Source: an uncultured Planctomycetaceae bacterium (GTDB lineage: Bacteria; Planctomycetota; Planctomycetia; Planctomycetales; Planctomycetaceae). Taken from it: a stretch of 13,814 bases of DNA. The translations under genes were made by a program, and so were the position numbers. Positions 7,878 to 13,814 of this stretch are shown in pieces (positions within the stretch are counted from its first letter, which is position 1; every line of letters starts with the position of its first letter). The notes below the pieces were generated by a model, which was not told where the DNA came from, did not search any database, and worked only from the letters and a program-made list of their open reading frames with translations. The stretch is from the NCBI GenBank assembly GCA_903921605.1, contig CAIXQV010000548.1:1-13814 (forward strand), written 5' to 3'.

Positions 7878-9039
7878 GTCCAGAAGACTCACTTTTGGTG
7901 CCGCGCTGGGAGCGCTGGTTGTTTCATTGCAAAGCACTGCCCAGGCTCAGTACTACGATGGCTGTGGAAGTTGTGGTCCTGTGGTCGCTCAACCACTTGC
8001 CCAATGCACGCCGATTCAGCCGGTTCAGCAAACCTGCTACCAGACGGTCCCCATCACCACTTATACCCGCGAAAAACAAACCGTCCAGGTGCCAACCTAT
8101 GAGACGGCTTATGAAGATCGCGAATACACCGAATACCGTCCCGTGACTCGCAGTAAAGAAGTCGAAGTCCCGACCGTCTCCTACCAGACTGTGTCGGAAG
8201 TTCGTACGGTCAATCGAGACATGGGCCGCTGGACGACAAATTACCACCCAGTCGCAAAATGTGCTCCTTGCCAGGTTGACCCTCGACCGGGTCTTATTGG
8301 CTGGATGAATCGCACTGGTTATTCGATGCGAACAGCTTTCACGCCGAACTACACGACTTCTCGCCAGTATGTCCCCAATGTCGTGGCGTGCAGCGTTCCA
8401 TACACTCGTCAGGTCGCTGTCCATGGAACTCGCCGTGTCACCGTGCAGGAAACCGAAATGGTGGCCGAACGGAAGACTCAGAAAGTTCAGGTTCAGAAGA
8501 TGGTCATGAAGTCTCAGGAAGTCACCGTGATGAGGCCTCAAACAGCCTATCGAACGGTACCGATTGGAACGGCCATGGCCTATGGCTCGCCGTACATCGG
8601 CGGCTCACAGATGGCTTACGGTTATCCAGTCATCGAAAACTCCAGCCCTCGAGCTGCACTTGCTCCGGCACCCGATCCGATCAGTGCTGAACGATCAACA
8701 TTCAAAGAAGACAGTGCTGATCCGGACAAGTCCTTCAAGCGTGCCGCCGGTGACGATGGCAACACTGATGGAGCAGGGCTGGAAACACCGCTTCGCAGTG
8801 ATGATGATGTGCCAGCTTTCGGTGCTCCGCAAACACGACGTTCTCCAAAAAAATCAGATGATCTCGTAATCCCTGCTGTCTTCCGAAAAGAAGCCGCACC
8901 AGAAACTGCTGCGGCAAAACCAGTCGCCGCGAAAGCTACTGGTTGGCGAGCCAATCGAAAGTCGAGTGAACGCAGTATCTCTTCGAGCAGCCTCGACAGA
9001 CCGTCGATCTCTATGGCTGACTCCACACGAGAAAAGTAG
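7873..9039 (+). CDS. Secreted YTV-like repeat protein, probable cell-wall/surface component
   Basis: A 388-residue exported protein starting at the ATG 7873, preceded by AGGGAAG six nt upstream; a GTG at 7846 in the same frame is less likely. The signal peptide is MLSRRLTFGAALGALVVSLQ followed by STAQA, with cleavage probably before QYYDG. Then comes a Cys/Gly-rich patch (CGSCGP), a repeat block (about 55-115) of alternating Tyr/Thr/Val/Glu segments such as REKQTVQVPTYETAYEDREY and SKEVEVPTVSYQTV, a central section with paired cysteines (CAPCQVDPRPGLIGW), and a second repeat block (about 175-232: TRRVTVQETEMV, TQKVQVQKMV, SQEVTVMRPQTAYRTV). The tail (about 260-388) is low-complexity, charged and Ser/Ala-rich. 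This resembles the planctomycete YTV family (Pfam PF07639), which is reported from planctomycete cell-wall fractions. The function here is taken to be structural. Confidence 0.8.
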   Translation: MLSRRLTFGAALGALVVSLQSTAQAQYYDGCGSCGPVVAQPLAQCTPIQPVQQTCYQTVPITTYTREKQTVQVPTYETAYEDREYTEYRPVTRSKEVEVPTVSYQTVSEVRTVNRDMGRWTTNYHPVAKCAPCQVDPRPGLIGWMNRTGYSMRTAFTPNYTTSRQYVPNVVACSVPYTRQVAVHGTRRVTVQETEMVAERKTQKVQVQKMVMKSQEVTVMRPQTAYRTVPIGTAMAYGSPYIGGSQMAYGYPVIENSSPRAALAPAPDPISAERSTFKEDSADPDKSFKRAAGDDGNTDGAGLETPLRSDDDVPAFGAPQTRRSPKKSDDLVIPAVFRKEAAPETAAAKPVAAKATGWRANRKSSERSISSSSLDRPSISMADSTREK

Positions 9040-9068
9040 TTCTTTCCTGAACTGCACTATTGAAACAC

Positions 9069-9141
9069 GCAGCGTTCAATCGCGAACGCTGCCGCTGAAT
9101 CCTATCCCCCTCTCTCCTCTCTCTCCCTTCCTTTCTGTCCT
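9069..9141 (+). terminator. Hairpin followed by long pyrimidine tract, probable transcription end of the YTV-like gene
   Basis: GCAGCGTTC (9069-9077) pairs perfectly with GAACGCTGC (9084-9092) across a 6-nt loop, 30 nt past the stop. It is not followed by a T-run. Instead there is an uninterrupted run of 32 pyrimidines (9105-9136) that is rich in C and free of G. A C-rich, G-free transcript is the type of sequence Rho loads on, so Rho-dependent termination or a 3'-protective hairpin is more likely than intrinsic termination. Confidence 0.45.
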
Positions 9142-9163
9142 AAGAGTTGATGCGTCCCCTCGC

Positions 9164-9186
9164 GGCACCGGTATCATACCGGTGCC
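9164..9186. promoter_or_regulatory. 23-bp palindrome upstream of the CPBP gene (operator or terminator stem)
   Basis: GGCACCGGTAT (9164-9174) and ATACCGGTGCC (9176-9186) are perfect reverse complements around one C. Downstream, TATACT at 9197-9202 matches the -10 consensus at five of six positions, and a -35 box 17 bp upstream would fall inside the palindrome (9174-9179). The site could therefore be an operator for the CPBP promoter. Alternatively it is an intrinsic terminator stem, since CCATTTTCGTTTAT follows. Both readings are inference; the symmetry is direct. Confidence 0.5.
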
Positions 9187-9196
9187 CATTTTCGTT

Positions 9197-9202
9197 TATA
9201 CT
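9197..9202 (+). promoter_or_regulatory. Putative -10 box for the CPBP protease gene
   Basis: TATACT lies 45 nt before the GTG start at 9247, so transcription would start near 9209. No good -35 hexamer is present; the -35 position falls in the 9164-9186 palindrome. Confidence 0.3.
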
Positions 9203-9246
9203 CTTCGCGTTTCCGAACACATTCCTGCCGACACCTCCAACAACGC

Positions 9247-9888
9247 GTGCAGCGAAGGATCTCCACCATTTCCGATAACGAACCTTCACTGACTCAGTCG
9301 CAATTCCTGACCAGCGCGGGAATCTTCGAAGGTGCGATTCTGGTTGTCGCATTCATCGGCGGATGGATCACCGGCTGTGCGCCTCTTGCGACTCTGTCGT
9401 GGTCCGCTCAGGATTTTGGTCTCGGAATTCTGGCCACCGGGCCGATGCTGATTCTTTTGACCATCTGCATGGTCTCACGCTCCAAAGGACTCGTGCAGAT
9501 CCGCGAGTTCGTCCGAGACTCCATCGGTCCTTATCTGAGTGACTGCCGTTGGTTCGACATTGTTCTGCTGGCGATTCTGGCCGGAGTCTGTGAAGAAGCC
9601 TTCTTTCGCGGTTTCCTGTATCTGTGGATTCAGGACTGGAATCCGTTCCTGGCCGTACTAATCAGCAACCTGCTCTTCGGCCTTGCTCACGCCGTCACAC
9701 CCGTCTACGCCATGCTGGCCGCTTTTCTCGGGCTCTATCTCACCGCCCTCATCGCCGCAGACCGCACACCCAATCTGCTGATCCCGATGACAGCCCACAC
9801 ACTCTACGATCTCATCGCGTTCATCATCGTGATTCGAGATTTCCGGCAACATGAGTCCGAAGAGCAGCAAACTCATAATGAAGCCTGA
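9247..9888 (+). CDS. CPBP family intramembrane glutamic endopeptidase (CAAX protease/Abi-like)
   Basis: A 213-residue membrane protein with about six hydrophobic segments. The three family motifs are in place: CEEAFFRG with Glu116, Glu117 and Arg121 (EExxxR), FGLAH with Phe144 and His148 (FxxxH), and HTLYD with His184 (HxxxN/D; Asp188 in place of the more usual Asn). These are the residues of the CPBP intramembrane protease active site (family Abi/Rce1, PF02517). The known roles of bacterial relatives vary, including prenyl-protein processing, bacteriocin self-immunity and regulated proteolysis, so the substrate cannot be given. The start is a GTG at 9247 with no clear Shine-Dalgarno; no better in-frame start is apparent. 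It converges on the sigma factor gene, with 3 bp between the two stop codons. Confidence 0.9.
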   Translation: MQRRISTISDNEPSLTQSQFLTSAGIFEGAILVVAFIGGWITGCAPLATLSWSAQDFGLGILATGPMLILLTICMVSRSKGLVQIREFVRDSIGPYLSDCRWFDIVLLAILAGVCEEAFFRGFLYLWIQDWNPFLAVLISNLLFGLAHAVTPVYAMLAAFLGLYLTALIAADRTPNLLIPMTAHTLYDLIAFIIVIRDFRQHESEEQQTHNEA

Positions 9889-9891
9889 ACT

Positions 9892-10533
9892 TCAATCCAG
9901 CCCCAGTGATGCGAGCACGGTGCTGGACACCTTGGATGACTTCGCAGCATCTTTCAGCTTGGATACGACGAAAAACTTGTGATTGGCGACGGCCTGTTCG
10001 GTGATGTTCAGCCGCAGGGCCACGTCTTTGTTGGCCCAACCCAGCACAAAGATCAGCTCCACACATTGCAGGCGTTCCCACGCACCGCTCGCCTTGAAAT
10101 CCTGAATCAGTTCCTTCAGGCAACTCTCCACAACACCAGACTCCGATCGAGCCTGCTCGCTGCTGCGCATCATGCTGGAGGCGGCTCGACCGGGACCTGT
10201 GAGATCGCGAGCTGCCCCATCTTTGGATTCGGATGTCAAAAGCGGCAGCACCGGACGTCGCCCTGATCGTCGCATAAAGTCGATCAGCTTGTGCGCGGCA
10301 ATGGAGAACAACCAAGACTCCAGCGGCGTTCGATCATCGTAATTCGGCAGAGCTTTCAGGAAGCCAAGAAAGGTTTCCTGCACAATATCTTCCGCCGCCG
10401 AACGATCCTGCAATCGAGTTCTCGCGAAGGCCAACAGGCGACCTTCATACATATCAATACACTGTTGCCATGCATCGGCTTCACCCGCTCGAATGCGGAG
10501 TACAAGCTGTCGATCGGCTTCGCTAGCGGCCAT
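9892..10533 (-). CDS. ECF-type RNA polymerase sigma-70 family sigma factor
   Basis: A 213-residue sigma factor from the ATG at 10533. Region 2 is clear (about 15-92: AAEDIVQETFLGFLKALPNY, then WLFSIAAHKLIDFMRR), with the acidic core-binding helix and the -10 recognition helix. A long linker with low-complexity Ser/Arg sequence follows. Region 4 (about 145-197) ends in a helix-turn-helix, NKDVALRLNITEQAVANHKF, a form common in planctomycete sigma factors. There is no region 1.1 or region 3, so it is an extracytoplasmic-function type. No anti-sigma gene is adjacent: upstream is the 51-bp palindrome and then recQ. The frame is open to a GTG at 10560, but the ATG gives the better N-terminus (MAASEADRQLVLRIRAGE) and has a weak AAAGAG upstream. 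The target regulon is unknown. Confidence 0.9.
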   Translation of the reverse strand: MAASEADRQLVLRIRAGEADAWQQCIDMYEGRLLAFARTRLQDRSAAEDIVQETFLGFLKALPNYDDRTPLESWLFSIAAHKLIDFMRRSGRRPVLPLLTSESKDGAARDLTGPGRAASSMMRSSEQARSESGVVESCLKELIQDFKASGAWERLQCVELIFVLGWANKDVALRLNITEQAVANHKFFVVSKLKDAAKSSKVSSTVLASLGLD

Positions 10534-10671
10534 GGGTCTCTTTATCGCGACAACGAACACAGGATTGATTTAAGTGAGCGACAACATCCGCAGTATAGAT
10601 CGAGCATCCCACGACGTTGAACTGGTAAAGCCGTGCCTTTGCAAAGAAGCAGCGTTTTCTCCAGCATTCTG

Positions 10672-10722
10672 CCCGTCGGCGGAGCGACGGGTCTACCGTA
10701 CACCCGTCGCTCCGCCGACGGG
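10672..10722. repeat. 51-bp palindromic element, copy 2 (REP/BIME-like)
   Basis: Same element as at 1567-1617. The two 20-nt inverted units (10672-10691 and 10703-10722) are identical to those of copy 1. The 11-nt linker (10692-10702, TCTACCGTACA) differs at two positions, which leaves one C-C mismatch in the otherwise continuous 25-bp arms. It begins five nt after the recQ stop codon and lies 139 nt upstream of the sigma factor ATG. The minus-strand continuation (CAGAATGCTGG) has no U-tract. Confidence 0.9.
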
Positions 10723-10727
10723 ATTAA

Positions 10728-12980
10728 CTATTCTTCGTCCACCTGCCGCAGATTCCAAGCCGTCGCAGCAATGCGTAGATGAGCGTACGAGATTTCGCTT
10801 TTCAGATGTTCGAACAGCGGCTTCAGACGCTCTGAGCCAAGCTGTCCGATGGCTTCATTGATTCGTTTTTCCATCGCCGGAGGAACCCAGGGATTGATCT
10901 CTGTGATGCGATGAGCTTCCACATACACGCCCAGATACTTGCTGACCGTGTCCATGGAACGACCCAATTGGTGAGCCGCGTCTTCCATCGAAAAACCCTG
11001 CTCAAACAGATCGAAATACTCCTGAGCCTTCCCTTCGCTCGGAGGCTTCGTCGCCTCCCGTAATGCAGGGCGAGCCTTGACGGCTTCGTCCAGCCCCACG
11101 TTTGTGTCAACATTGTTCGCTTCACACCATTGCTGAATCGTAAACAGTACGACCGCTCCGAATTCTTTCTGCTTCTGAGCACCGATGCCGCTGATCTTCG
11201 TCAACATGCCACCTTTCGTCGGTCGGTGACGCGCCAGATCTCGCAGAGTCGCATCGCCGAAGATAATGTAGGGCGGCACATGCTTCTGAATGGCCAAGCG
11301 AGTTCTCATGGCTCGCAGCTCTTCAAAGAGATCACGATCCACTCCGGACCAGGGATCTTCAAACGGCTGCGCGGAATCGGCCACGCGAGTTCTCAGCAAA
11401 GTCGGCGTCTGTTGTCCCTTGAGCAATAATCGTCCCGATGGTGTGACTTCCAGGCAGTTGAACTCACCAGCCTGACGTAGAAATCCCTGAGACAACAACT
11501 GATCAATCCAGGTTCGCAGTTGCGGTTCCGACTCGTCCTTCATCAGACCGTGGGTGCTCAGCTTGTCGTGGCCATTTTCCACGATGCGTTTAGCCTTCGA
11601 ACCTCGCAGAACCTGAGCCGTATACGCCGCCCCAAACCGTTCGCCTTGTCGTACGACGCACGACAGAATTTTTTGCCCCACGATCAGCGCATCGGAAACT
11701 GGTTCCATTTCCTTCAGACAAAAGTCGCACGCGCCGCAGTTGCTGGCTTCCAGAACCTGTCCGAAGTGTTCGACAAGCTGTGCATGACGACAGCGAGTGC
11801 TCACGCAGTATTGCTTCATCGCCTGCAGAGATTCACGGCCAGCGTCCAGCACCGCAGGATCTTCGGTATCCTGCATCAGGAATTCCCACGTGTCGACGTC
11901 ATTCGCTGCGTAGAGCAAAACGCAGTCAGCCTCCAGACCATCGCGGCCTGCGCGTCCGCTTTCCTGCTGATAATTTTCCAGTGACCGAGGCATCTCGGCG
12001 TGAATCACAAAGCGGACATTGCTCTTGTCGATGCCCATTCCAAAGGCGACGGTCGCTACGATGATGTTGACGTCTTCATCGATAAACGCATCCTGATTCT
12101 TCCGGCGATCTTCATCTGGCATCCCGGCATGATAAGGCAACGTGCGAAAGCCCAGACGATTCAACGCTTCACTGGTCGCGTCGACATTCTTGCGGCTGAT
12201 GCAGTAGATGACTCCGGATTCTCCTTTGTGTCGATTCAGGATTCTCTGAATCTGCCCAATTGCATCCGTCCGCCGTTCGACTCGATATTGCAGATTCGGT
12301 CGATCAAATGATCCAACCAGAATATCGCAGTTCGTAAGCCCCAGCTGTTCCACTATGTCCGCGCGGACCTGCTCGGTCGCGGTAGCCGTGTAACCGTGAA
12401 CGGAAATGCCAGGAAAGATTGTTTTCAAATTCCGAAGCTGACGGTACTCGGGACGAAAATCGTGACCCCACTGGCTGATACAGTGAGCTTCGTCGATCGC
12501 CACAAACGAAACTCTCGCACCCTGCAGGAACTCCACCGTCTTGGTTTGCACCAGGCGTTCCGGAGCGATGTAAAGTAGCTTCAGTTCTCGTCGACGAATC
12601 TTGTCGGCGACTTCGATCTTCTCACGATTCGTCTGCATACTGTTGATGCAGGCCGCCGAGATCCCAACGCTCTGCAGTGAATCGACCTGATCCTTCATAA
12701 GCGAAATCAGGGGCGAAACAATCAAAGCCAGCCCGTCACGAGAAATCGCTGGTACCTGGTAACACAACGACTTTCCGCCGCCCGTGGGCAGCACGACGAG
12801 CGAATCCTGATCACTCATGACCAGCGACATCGCTTCTCTCTGCAAAGCGCGGAAACCGGGATAGCCCCAATACTGCTTTAGATTGGACAACAATGGCTTT
12901 GCGAAATGCAAAGTGTCCGCTCGACCAATACTGGCCGAATCGTCTTCTGCGGCAGAAACTTGAGAACCCGGTTTAGTCAT
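10728..12980 (-). CDS. recQ: ATP-dependent DNA helicase RecQ, with C-terminal HTH domain
   Basis: A 3'-5' superfamily 2 DNA helicase acting in recombination and replication-fork repair. In 750 residues it has motif 0 (GFRALQREA, Gln47), Walker A PTGGGKS (65-71), motif Ia LIVSPLISLMKDQV, DEAH (163-166) with the RecQ aromatic loop HCISQWGHDFRPEY, motif III TATAT (198-202), motif V VATVAFGMGIDKSNVR and motif VI QESGRAGRDG (339-348). Zinc-binding cysteines are Cys397, Cys415, Cys418 and Cys421. The RQC winged helix covers about 430-535 and the HRDC about 547-625. A further domain (about 645-745, with AQEYFDLFEQGFSMEDAAHQ and LGSERLKPLFEHL) matches the HTH_40-type helicase C-terminal domain, which E. 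coli RecQ (about 610 aa) lacks. ATG start at 12980; 77 nt separate it from the upstream dehydratase gene, so co-transcription is possible. Confidence 0.97.
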   Translation of the reverse strand: MTKPGSQVSAAEDDSASIGRADTLHFAKPLLSNLKQYWGYPGFRALQREAMSLVMSDQDSLVVLPTGGGKSLCYQVPAISRDGLALIVSPLISLMKDQVDSLQSVGISAACINSMQTNREKIEVADKIRRRELKLLYIAPERLVQTKTVEFLQGARVSFVAIDEAHCISQWGHDFRPEYRQLRNLKTIFPGISVHGYTATATEQVRADIVEQLGLTNCDILVGSFDRPNLQYRVERRTDAIGQIQRILNRHKGESGVIYCISRKNVDATSEALNRLGFRTLPYHAGMPDEDRRKNQDAFIDEDVNIIVATVAFGMGIDKSNVRFVIHAEMPRSLENYQQESGRAGRDGLEADCVLLYAANDVDTWEFLMQDTEDPAVLDAGRESLQAMKQYCVSTRCRHAQLVEHFGQVLEASNCGACDFCLKEMEPVSDALIVGQKILSCVVRQGERFGAAYTAQVLRGSKAKRIVENGHDKLSTHGLMKDESEPQLRTWIDQLLSQGFLRQAGEFNCLEVTPSGRLLLKGQQTPTLLRTRVADSAQPFEDPWSGVDRDLFEELRAMRTRLAIQKHVPPYIIFGDATLRDLARHRPTKGGMLTKISGIGAQKQKEFGAVVLFTIQQWCEANNVDTNVGLDEAVKARPALREATKPPSEGKAQEYFDLFEQGFSMEDAAHQLGRSMDTVSKYLGVYVEAHRITEINPWVPPAMEKRINEAIGQLGSERLKPLFEHLKSEISYAHLRIAATAWNLRQVDEE

Positions 12981-13057
12981 GGAGCATTGTCATTCGGCGA
13001 TTGAAAGCGATACATGAGATCAGCGTTGACGTTCAGATGAATACGCGAACACTTCGA

Positions 13058-13814
13058 TCAATAAATCGACGGCGGCGCATCCTGACTGCCATCCGCATGC
13101 AGAAACCGAAAGTCACAGCCTTCGTGAGCCTGAGTGGTCTCATCAAAGTACAACTTGCCGTAACCTCGACTGAACTTCGGGTCTGGTGAGACCCACTTCG
13201 CACGGCGTGAATTCAGCTCCTCTTCGGAAACTTCCAGTTGAAGCTTTCGACCGGCCACGTCCAAACAGACGATGTCGCCATCCTGCACCAATGCCAATGG
13301 TCCGCCAATGTAGGACTCAGGCGACACATGCAGCACGCAGGCTCCGTAACTGGTGCCACTCATTCGCGCGTCGCTGATGCGAACCATGTCGCGAACTCCC
13401 TCCTGCAGCAGATACTTCGGAATTGGCAACATGCCCCATTCCGGAATCCCCGGAGCTCCCAGTGGACCCGCATTCTGCAACACGATCACATGATCCTTCG
13501 TCAGCCCCAGCGCGGGATCGTCGATGCGTGCTTTCAGGTCCGGATAATCTTTGAAGACTGCAGCCGGACCACGATGCTGAAGCAAATGAGCTTCCGCAGC
13601 GGCCGGTTTAATCACGCATCCATCCGGAGCCAGATTGCCTCGCAGAACCGCCAGGCTTCCCGTCGTACAGATCGCGTTGTTTCGCCGACGAATGACATCG
13701 TCGTTCCAGATTTCCGCTTCGCCGATGGCTTCCTTAAGCGACTTGCCTTCGACCGTCATCGCATCCAGATGCAACAGATCCGAAATCTGCGACAGCAAGG
13801 CATTCAGCCCGCCC
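13058..13814 (-). CDS. IlvD/Edd family dehydratase, C-terminal part (sugar-acid dehydratase type), truncated by the window edge
   Basis: The C-terminal ~251 residues of an Fe-S cluster dehydratase; the reading frame stays open through 13814 (GGLNALLSQISDLLHLDA), so the 5' end lies outside the window, and full members have about 570-600 residues. Conserved family segments include NDDVIRRRNNAICTTGSLAV, LRGNLAPDGCVIKP, FKDYPDLKARIDDP, VLQNAGPLGAPGIPEWGM, RDMVRISDARMSGTSYG and HVSPESYIGGPLALVQDGD. The C-terminus (RGYGKLYFDETTQAHEGCDF) and the PEWGMLPIPKYLLQEGVRD segment fit the sugar-acid dehydratase branch (L-arabinonate/D-xylonate-type) better than biosynthetic dihydroxy-acid dehydratase IlvD. 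Assignment between branches is from memory of family sequences and needs the N-terminal cysteines outside this window. It is encoded upstream of recQ on the same strand. Confidence 0.85.
   Translation of the reverse strand, partial: GGLNALLSQISDLLHLDAMTVEGKSLKEAIGEAEIWNDDVIRRRNNAICTTGSLAVLRGNLAPDGCVIKPAAAEAHLLQHRGPAAVFKDYPDLKARIDDPALGLTKDHVIVLQNAGPLGAPGIPEWGMLPIPKYLLQEGVRDMVRISDARMSGTSYGACVLHVSPESYIGGPLALVQDGDIVCLDVAGRKLQLEVSEEELNSRRAKWVSPDPKFSRGYGKLYFDETTQAHEGCDFRFLHADGSQDAPPSIY

Noticed and set aside
7924..8541. 205-codon minus-strand open frame opposite the YTV-like gene
   Set aside because: It is His/Arg/Ser-rich antisense translation of a repetitive coding sequence, with no start signal; the plus-strand protein has a clear signal peptide and Shine-Dalgarno.

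Overview
The window looks like chromosomal DNA from a planctomycete (Planctomycetota, probably order Planctomycetales). This is inferred from gene content: a twin-arginine DUF1501 protein, a secreted YTV-like repeat protein of the planctomycete cell-wall type, a sigma factor with a planctomycete-style region 4, and a GldA/GldF/GldG-like ABC cluster. No species can be named from the sequence alone. Nothing indicates a phage, plasmid, IS element or CRISPR array.

Layout. (1) 1-1482, minus strand: the end of an intergenic region with an inverted repeat, then a DUF1501 protein. (2) 1567-1617: a 51-bp near-perfect palindrome. (3) 1684-6562, minus strand: a translationally coupled three-gene operon transcribed ATPase > 12-TM permease > secreted, membrane-anchored accessory protein, with overlaps of 4 nt and 1 nt. 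This reads as one ABC-2 type export or envelope-assembly machine. (4) 6826-9888, plus strand: tadA (tRNA-A34 deaminase), a gene-poor gap of about 550 bp, the YTV-like surface protein preceded by a hairpin that includes its own ribosome binding site and start codon, a hairpin/pyrimidine-tract 3' region, a 23-bp palindrome next to a likely promoter, and a CPBP-family intramembrane protease. (5) 9892-13814, minus strand: an ECF-type sigma factor convergent with the CPBP gene (3 bp between stop codons), a second copy of the 51-bp palindrome, a RecQ helicase with a complete RQC-HRDC-HTH architecture, and the C-terminal part of an IlvD/Edd-family sugar-acid dehydratase that runs off the right edge.

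The genes are mostly housekeeping or envelope functions and do not form a single pathway. The least explained item is the repeated 51-bp palindrome (1567-1617 and 10672-10722). Each copy consists of two inverted 20-nt units that are identical between the copies and can each form a hairpin with complementary loops. Both copies lie just downstream of a minus-strand gene. It has the form of a REP/BIME-like dispersed element. The best candidate for an uncharacterised protein system is the three-gene ABC cluster with its large periplasmic partner.
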